Of a DNA stretch of 9,186 bases, positions 7,159-9,186 are shown piece after piece. Every line of letters starts with the position of its first letter. The first letter of the stretch is position 1. The translations under genes and the position numbers were made by a program. Below the pieces are notes generated by a model. The model did not search any database. It saw only the letters and a program-made list of their open reading frames with translations, and was not told the DNA's origin. Origin of the DNA: Marinilabiliales bacterium (lineage in GTDB: Bacteria > Bacteroidota > Bacteroidia > Bacteroidales > BM523); assembly GCA_002869425.1 (NCBI GenBank), contig PKSZ01000319.1:1-9186 (forward strand), given 5' to 3'.

Positions 7159-8655
7159 CTATTCAGCTGCTTTTCTAATTTTATCTATCAGATAATTGAC
7201 ATCAACAAATTCCCCGCAAGTAAGTACGGAACCTATTGTAACGCCCAGTATACCATGCACATTGGTATTCTGCCCTGTTAAAAACAGGTTCTTAATTTTT
7301 GTTCTGGGTAAAATAAGGGTTTTCATAATATTTTTACTGTCTTTCAAAATACCATAAATTGATCCTTCTTCTGTACCGGTGTAATCTCTATAGGTAAGCG
7401 GAGATGATGTATAATATGTTTTAATTGAATCTTTAAAGCCGGGAAATTTCTTTTCTACCTCATTCAACAATATTTCTGCCTTATATCTCTTAAATGCTTC
7501 ATATTCTTCGCCTCTCCTTCCAATGCTCGTATTTTCCCATTTTTTCACTTCCCTAAAATCCATGAAAGATATTATTGAAGCACATTCTGCGAACTGATCA
7601 GATGATGAAACTGCCGGAGTTAAAAATAAGTATCCCTGTGGCCACTCAGATTCTTTATAGTCTTTTGTTATCCAAACAGAATCCTGTGTATAATGATACG
7701 TATTGTAATTCAAATACTTAAACCTATTTGGTTTGAACACAACATAAACAACGAAAGAAGAAATAGTATTTTCAAGAGAGTTAATCCTTGATCTGTACGC
7801 ATTCCTGATTTTATCCTTACCTATCATCTCTAATGTGCGAACGGGATGAATGGAAGATATTACACTATCAGCCTCCAGAATTTCTCCATCAGCAAGTTCC
7901 ACTGCTGTAACTCTTTTTTCTTTTACGACAAGCCTTTTAACTTCAGCACTGGCTCTTACTTTGCCACCGTAGCTTTCTATGGACTCAACCAGTCTGTCGG
8001 CCACTTGCTGACTTCCATCCACAAGTCTCCATGAGCTTTCAATATTGGAATTATTAATCAGCGAATGAATATACATGGGTGACTTTTCAGGAACACCTGC
8101 ATAAAGCGGATTCGTACCCGCTAAAACATTCATCAACCGGTCATTGCTTGTAAGATTATACATATAATCAGCAATACTTTCCTGAAATAAATGTGTCTCT
8201 GAGTATCCTCCTCCAACATTCCTTAGATTGTACAAAGGAAAGGCGTCACTCATTTCTCTGATTTTATGTATGTACCTTTGAATACTTTTTCTTTCATCAG
8301 GAAAATCAGCAGATAAGCGATCGATAAATGCCTCGTATCCTGATCTAAACCAGTAGGAAGAGCCATCATAAAATGAAATCTGATCAAAATCTTCATCCTG
8401 AGGTTTGAGTTTAAGGCGATCGATCAGATCAAAATACTTAAAAAACCTGTAAAGGTTCTGACCTTTATCCAATCCCCCAACATAGTGAAAGCCTGTATCA
8501 AAAATGCATCCATTCCTTTTAAAAGTTTGTAAGCAACCACCAATCTGAAAGTGTTTTTCCAGAATTGTAACCTGAAAACCCTCCTTGCTCAGGATGTACC
8601 CAGACAGCAGGCCACTTAGTCCACTTCCAATTATCAATACAGATTTATTTTTCAT
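7159..8655 (-). CDS. FAD-dependent oxidoreductase, CrtI/CRTISO/RetSat-like (copy 1 of a tandem pair)
   Basis: This 498-residue flavoprotein is the first-transcribed member of the tandem pair. It has GSGLSG at 10-15, Glu33 as the ADP-ribose ligand, an EKHFQIGGCLQTFKR block at 33-47 identical to that of its neighbour, FDTGFHYVG at 52-60, LTYRDYTGT in the C-terminal half and LTGQN at 459-463 before HGILGVTIG. The two copies align end to end without large gaps and diverge most in the middle, where the substrate-binding domain should lie (about residues 120-330). That fits duplication followed by specialisation. The ATG overlaps the TGA of the upstream methyltransferase-like gene in an ATGA arrangement, a sign of coupled translation. 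Likely roles are polyene desaturation, saturation or cis-trans isomerisation in a lipid or pigment pathway. A carotenoid role is possible, but no other carotenoid gene (crtB, crtE, crtY) is nearby. Confidence 0.9.
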   Translation of the reverse strand: MKNKSVLIIGSGLSGLLSGYILSKEGFQVTILEKHFQIGGCLQTFKRNGCIFDTGFHYVGGLDKGQNLYRFFKYFDLIDRLKLKPQDEDFDQISFYDGSSYWFRSGYEAFIDRLSADFPDERKSIQRYIHKIREMSDAFPLYNLRNVGGGYSETHLFQESIADYMYNLTSNDRLMNVLAGTNPLYAGVPEKSPMYIHSLINNSNIESSWRLVDGSQQVADRLVESIESYGGKVRASAEVKRLVVKEKRVTAVELADGEILEADSVISSIHPVRTLEMIGKDKIRNAYRSRINSLENTISSFVVYVVFKPNRFKYLNYNTYHYTQDSVWITKDYKESEWPQGYLFLTPAVSSSDQFAECASIISFMDFREVKKWENTSIGRRGEEYEAFKRYKAEILLNEVEKKFPGFKDSIKTYYTSSPLTYRDYTGTEEGSIYGILKDSKNIMKTLILPRTKIKNLFLTGQNTNVHGILGVTIGSVLTCGEFVDVNYLIDKIRKAAE

Positions 8656-9186
8656 CCCAAATTTGTTATAGCATAGACAATAAGTCTGCCAGAGCTAACT
8701 TTCTCAATTGTTTTTTTATATGTCAATCTTGCATCGCTAATGAAATTATCAACTTCATTTTCTGAAAGATAGCAAATATTGTTCTTTGATTCAGACTTCA
8801 CAAATTTCTGAATATCTTTTTCACTATACCCGTATATATCAAACAATACTATTTGCCCCTGCCCATTAAGCAAACGCAGAGCATTATTCAAGCAATGAAA
8901 AGATTCAGAATACTGTATGGCTGATAAAAAAAGACAAATAGTATCATACTTTTCGAGCTCCATTGCTTTATGCTCTTCAATATACTTCAAGTTTCCATTC
9001 AAAGTAAGCAAACCCTTTGTAACCAATAAGCTTTCATCATTATTCTGAACAGAATGTATGCTGATATCTGGAAACATATGATGTAAAAGAAGAGCATTTT
9101 CACCATATTCTGATCCCATAATTAGCACGCGTTCTGAATGTGAAAGATATTGAATTGCCCGATTGTAAACATCAGTATTTCTCAAC
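8652..9186 (-). CDS. Class I SAM-dependent methyltransferase-like protein, 5' end cut by the window edge
   Basis: At least 177 residues are visible and the frame is open to the right edge. The only early start candidate in view is a TTG at 9185-9183, so the true start most likely lies outside the window. The fold is suggested by a motif-I-like strand and turn RVLIMGSEYGEN at visible residues 19-30, an acidic strand at YDTICLFLSA (80-89) and a post-core strand QIVLFDIYGY at 111-120, in the order of class I SAM methyltransferases. Motif I is degenerate, with GSEYG instead of the usual GxGxG, so SAM binding is uncertain and a non-catalytic or SAM-using but atypical enzyme is possible. It ends by overlapping the first oxidoreductase gene by 4 nt, which ties it to the operon. 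Its substrate cannot be told; O- or C-methylation of the cluster product is an inference. Confidence 0.62.
   Translation of the reverse strand, partial: LRNTDVYNRAIQYLSHSERVLIMGSEYGENALLLHHMFPDISIHSVQNNDESLLVTKGLLTLNGNLKYIEEHKAMELEKYDTICLFLSAIQYSESFHCLNNALRLLNGQGQIVLFDIYGYSEKDIQKFVKSESKNNICYLSENEVDNFISDARLTYKKTIEKVSSGRLIVYAITNLG

Larger units (their letters stand above)
25..9186 (-). other. Eight-gene co-directional operon, open at the right edge and possibly at the left
   Basis: All eight genes point left. The junctions in transcription order are a 4-nt overlap (ATGA, 8652-8655), a 1-nt gap (7158), an 8-nt overlap (5664-5671), an 81-nt gap (3908-3988), a 1-nt gap (2626), a 1-nt gap (2253) and a 2-nt gap (937-938). 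Such spacing indicates co-transcription and, at the tightest joins, translational coupling. The 81-nt gap may divide it into two transcription units. At the left edge, the 24 bases after the last stop contain AGGA near the border on the minus strand, which could precede a further gene; no terminator is seen there. No promoter for the operon is in view. Confidence 0.8.

Noticed and set aside
5664..8655. The flavoprotein pair as part of a standard carotenoid operon (crtI-type phytoene desaturase).
   Set aside because: The signature blocks are closer to retinol saturase/carotenoid isomerase relatives, and no phytoene synthase, cyclase or prenyl transferase gene is present in the window.
9183..9185. 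TTG as a genuine start codon for the methyltransferase-like gene.
   Set aside because: The frame is still open at the edge, and a start 2 nt from the border is an artefact of where the window was cut; the gene was annotated as partial instead.

Overview
The window is AT-rich and carries eight protein genes, all on the minus strand, so transcription runs from the right edge to the left edge. The genes are almost contiguous: junctions are 1-2 nt gaps, a 4-nt ATGA overlap or an 8-nt overlap. The only gap longer than a few bases between genes is 81 nt at 3908-3988. No RNA gene, insertion sequence, CRISPR array or rho-independent terminator is visible. The organism is most likely a member of the Bacteroidota. 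The reasons are the lack of strong Shine-Dalgarno sequences, A-rich leaders, a TAnnTTTG-type -7 element (TAACTTTG) in the single gap, and protein families resembling those of Bacteroidota pigment and lipid clusters. The genus cannot be told from the sequence alone.

In order of transcription (right to left) the genes are: (1) a class I SAM-methyltransferase-like protein cut by the right edge (8652-9186); (2) and (3) two tandem paralogous FAD oxidoreductases of the CrtI / carotenoid isomerase / retinol saturase superfamily (7159-8655 and 5664-7157); (4) a membrane-anchored peptidase C45-type (penicillin acyltransferase-like) Ntn-hydrolase with a C-terminal extension (3989-5671); then the 81-nt gap with a possible internal promoter; (5) a B12-binding-domain radical SAM enzyme (2627-3907); (6) a small protein of unknown function (2254-2625); (7) a phenylacetate-CoA-ligase-like adenylate-forming enzyme (939-2252); (8) an LpxL/HtrB-like membrane acyltransferase (25-936). 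The operon probably continues past both edges.

Together the set looks like the tailoring half of a biosynthetic cluster for an acyl or aryl lipid, possibly an unsaturated or pigmented one. The ligase would activate a carboxylic acid, the flavoproteins would desaturate, saturate or isomerise a long conjugated or alkyl chain, and the radical SAM enzyme and methyltransferase would modify carbon or oxygen centres. The LPLAT would esterify the product at the inner membrane, and the C45 enzyme would hydrolyse or transfer an acyl group, probably on the periplasmic side. The mix recalls flexirubin / aryl-polyene / dialkylresorcinol loci of Bacteroidota and, for the CrtI-like plus B12-radical-SAM combination, the candidate ladderane-lipid clusters. 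No ketosynthase, acyl carrier protein, dehydratase, DarA/DarB or ammonia-lyase gene is in the window, so the product is unresolved.
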